DNA of 5,165 bases from CG10-46-32 sp964606465. GTDB taxonomy: Bacteria > Patescibacteriota > Patescibacteriia > UBA2169. Under the pieces are notes generated by a model. That model ran no database searches. It had not been told where the DNA came from and was given only the letters and a program-made list of their open reading frames with translations. The position numbers and the translations under genes are program-made. Below, piece by piece: positions 3,929-5,165 of this stretch. The stretch covers positions 1 to 5,165 of the forward strand of contig CAZSGI010000048.1 of assembly GCA_964606465.1 (NCBI GenBank), given 5' to 3'. The first letter of the stretch is position 1; each line of letters starts with the position of its first letter.

Positions 3929-5165
3929 ACCAGGGGCGCGCGCTTGAGAAGCAGCGCGTTACCGGCCACAATCACCGTGCTTGCCGACATGAATACCGCC
4001 GCGAGCGCGGGCTCAAGGATGATGCCCCACGCGTAGAGCGCGCCAGCCGCAAGCGGCAGGGCAACGACGTTGTAGCCGGTCGCCCAGAAAAGGTTCTGGA
4101 TCATCTTTGTGTACGTCATCTTGGACAGCCTGATTATTTTGACAATATCCCGCGGATCGTCCCGGACCAGAATGATGCCGGCCGATTCAATGGCCACATT
4201 GGTTCCCGCGCCGATGGCAATGCCGAGATCCGCCTGCGTAAGGGCTGGAGCGTCGTTGATGCCGTCGCCAACCATCGCTACTCTCAAACCGCGTGATTGG
4301 AGTTCTTTGACCTTCTCTGACTTTTGATGAGGCAAAACGCGGGCAAAGTATTCGTCAATGCCGAGCGTTTCGCTCACCTCCCGAGCCACTTCCTCGGAAT
4401 CGCCCGTGATCATGGCAAGCCGCACACCCATGCCTTTGAGCTCTTGCAGGGCTTCGGCCGCCTCAACGCGTATGGTGTCTGCAACAGCAAGGGTGCCGAC
4501 TGCGGCGCCGTCCTGTTCCACTTGTATGTCGGATTTCCCGCGATGGCCGACAAAGACCTTTTTGCCGCCCACCTCGGCTTCGGCGCCGACGCCGGGAACG
4601 CGCTTGAAATTTTTTGCTTCCCGGAGCCCAAGCCCTTGTTTCTTTGCCTCGGCAACGATGCCGCGGGCGATGGGGTGCTCGGAGTGCGCGTCAACCGACG
4701 CCGCAAGTGTGAGCGCTTCATCCGAAGAATAGGACACCACGCCGAATTCGCCGCGGGTCAGTGTGCCTGTTTTATCAAACAGCACCGTATCAACGCTTCG
4801 CGCCGCCTCCAGGGCAAGGCGCTGCTTTACGAGAAAACCGTTATGCGCCGCTTTGGTGGTGGAAATGGACGCAACCAAGGGCACCGCAAGTCCAAGAGCG
4901 TGCGGGCACGCAATGACGAGCACCGCAACCAGCCGGGCAACCGCAAAGCCGACTTCTGCGCCGGATGCCAGCCACGCAATGAGCGTCACCAGGCCCCCGG
5001 AAACGGCAACCACGGTCAAATAGAGCGCGGCCCGGTCCGAGAGAATCTGAAGCCGCGATTTGGATGCCTGGGCTTCGGCTACCAAGCGCATCACGCCGGC
5101 CAGAAACGTTTTCTCGCCGATGCTTGAAACGCTGATCTTGAGCGCTCCGTCTCCGTTGATGGTGC
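3925..5165 (-). CDS. copB: CopB-like heavy-metal P1B-type ATPase, N-terminal part outside window
   Basis: The last 412 or so residues of a metal-transporting P-type ATPase are present, with an intact C terminus. The frame stays open to the right edge and encodes TINGDG and GEKTFLAG of the actuator domain, so the GTG at 5094 is internal and not the start. In order come the membrane-segment motif ACPHALG (CPH at 4908-4900), the phosphorylation site DKTGTLT (Asp at 4776-4774), the nucleotide-binding SEHPIA (HP motif), GVGAEAEVG, the TGDSEE and GDGINDAP hinge motifs, and the final helices with YNVVALPLAAG and MSASTVIVAGNA. CPH rather than CPC marks the P1B-3 group (CopB; Cu+, Cu2+ or Ag+ export). 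Direction and ion are inferred from that family. The stop TGA overlaps the start of the CxxC membrane protein. Confidence 0.93.
   Translation of the reverse strand, partial: TINGDGALKISVSSIGEKTFLAGVMRLVAEAQASKSRLQILSDRAALYLTVVAVSGGLVTLIAWLASGAEVGFAVARLVAVLVIACPHALGLAVPLVASISTTKAAHNGFLVKQRLALEAARSVDTVLFDKTGTLTRGEFGVVSYSSDEALTLAASVDAHSEHPIARGIVAEAKKQGLGLREAKNFKRVPGVGAEAEVGGKKVFVGHRGKSDIQVEQDGAAVGTLAVADTIRVEAAEALQELKGMGVRLAMITGDSEEVAREVSETLGIDEYFARVLPHQKSEKVKELQSRGLRVAMVGDGINDAPALTQADLGIAIGAGTNVAIESAGIILVRDDPRDIVKIIRLSKMTYTKMIQNLFWATGYNVVALPLAAGALYAWGIILEPALAAVFMSASTVIVAGNALLLKRAPLV

Noticed and set aside
5092..5094. GTG as start codon of the ATPase
   Set aside because: The frame continues upstream to the window edge and encodes conserved actuator-domain sequence (TINGDG, GEKTFLAG), so this codon is internal.
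4324..5127. 267-codon plus-strand open frame opposite the ATPase
   Set aside because: It is the antisense shadow of a strongly conserved P-type ATPase, with no family motif of its own.

Overview
The window is a compact, moderately GC-rich bacterial segment. Every protein gene I can support lies on the minus strand, and one tRNA gene lies on the plus strand. Genes are small and tightly packed, with gaps of 0 to 12 bp, a 4 bp ATGA overlap and two coupled junctions. TGA, TAA and TAG are all used as stops, so there is no sign of UGA recoding. The single-domain genes and the small membrane-anchored cupredoxin beside a superoxide dismutase fit an uncultivated small-genome lineage such as Patescibacteria/CPR. 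That assignment is an inference from style, not a marker-based one.

Right side (3374-5165, minus): the C-terminal part of a CPH-type heavy-metal P1B ATPase (CopB-like) enters from the right edge. It is coupled by ATGA to a four-helix membrane protein with a Cys-x-x-Cys motif that I cannot assign to a named family. This operon converges on a plus-strand tRNA-Pro(GGG) gene (3288-3363). The two units share one symmetrical A-tract/T-tract hairpin (3363-3392), which should terminate both.

Centre (1736-3287): a 147 bp gap between the tRNA and the Mn-type superoxide dismutase gene holds two back-to-back candidate promoters, one for each. The dismutase gene is followed after 12 bp by a membrane-anchored cupredoxin with an intact type-1 copper ligand set. 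Directly after the cupredoxin stop is a 139 bp element bounded by perfect 20 bp inverted repeats with nested hairpins inside. This is the most unexplained sequence in the window.

Left side (1-1735, minus): a DoxX-like membrane protein, an alpha/beta hydrolase with a Ser-Asp-His triad, an acylphosphatase and the start of a small O6-alkylguanine-DNA alkyltransferase-domain protein (PCHR motif) that runs off the left edge. These are nearly contiguous and probably co-transcribed.

Taken together, the segment reads as a stress and metal-handling neighbourhood: metal efflux or transport (ATPase plus CxxC membrane protein), superoxide removal (dismutase), copper binding at the cell surface (cupredoxin), and housekeeping or repair (DoxX, hydrolase, acylphosphatase, alkyltransferase). 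The functional link between the parts is inferred from proximity only.
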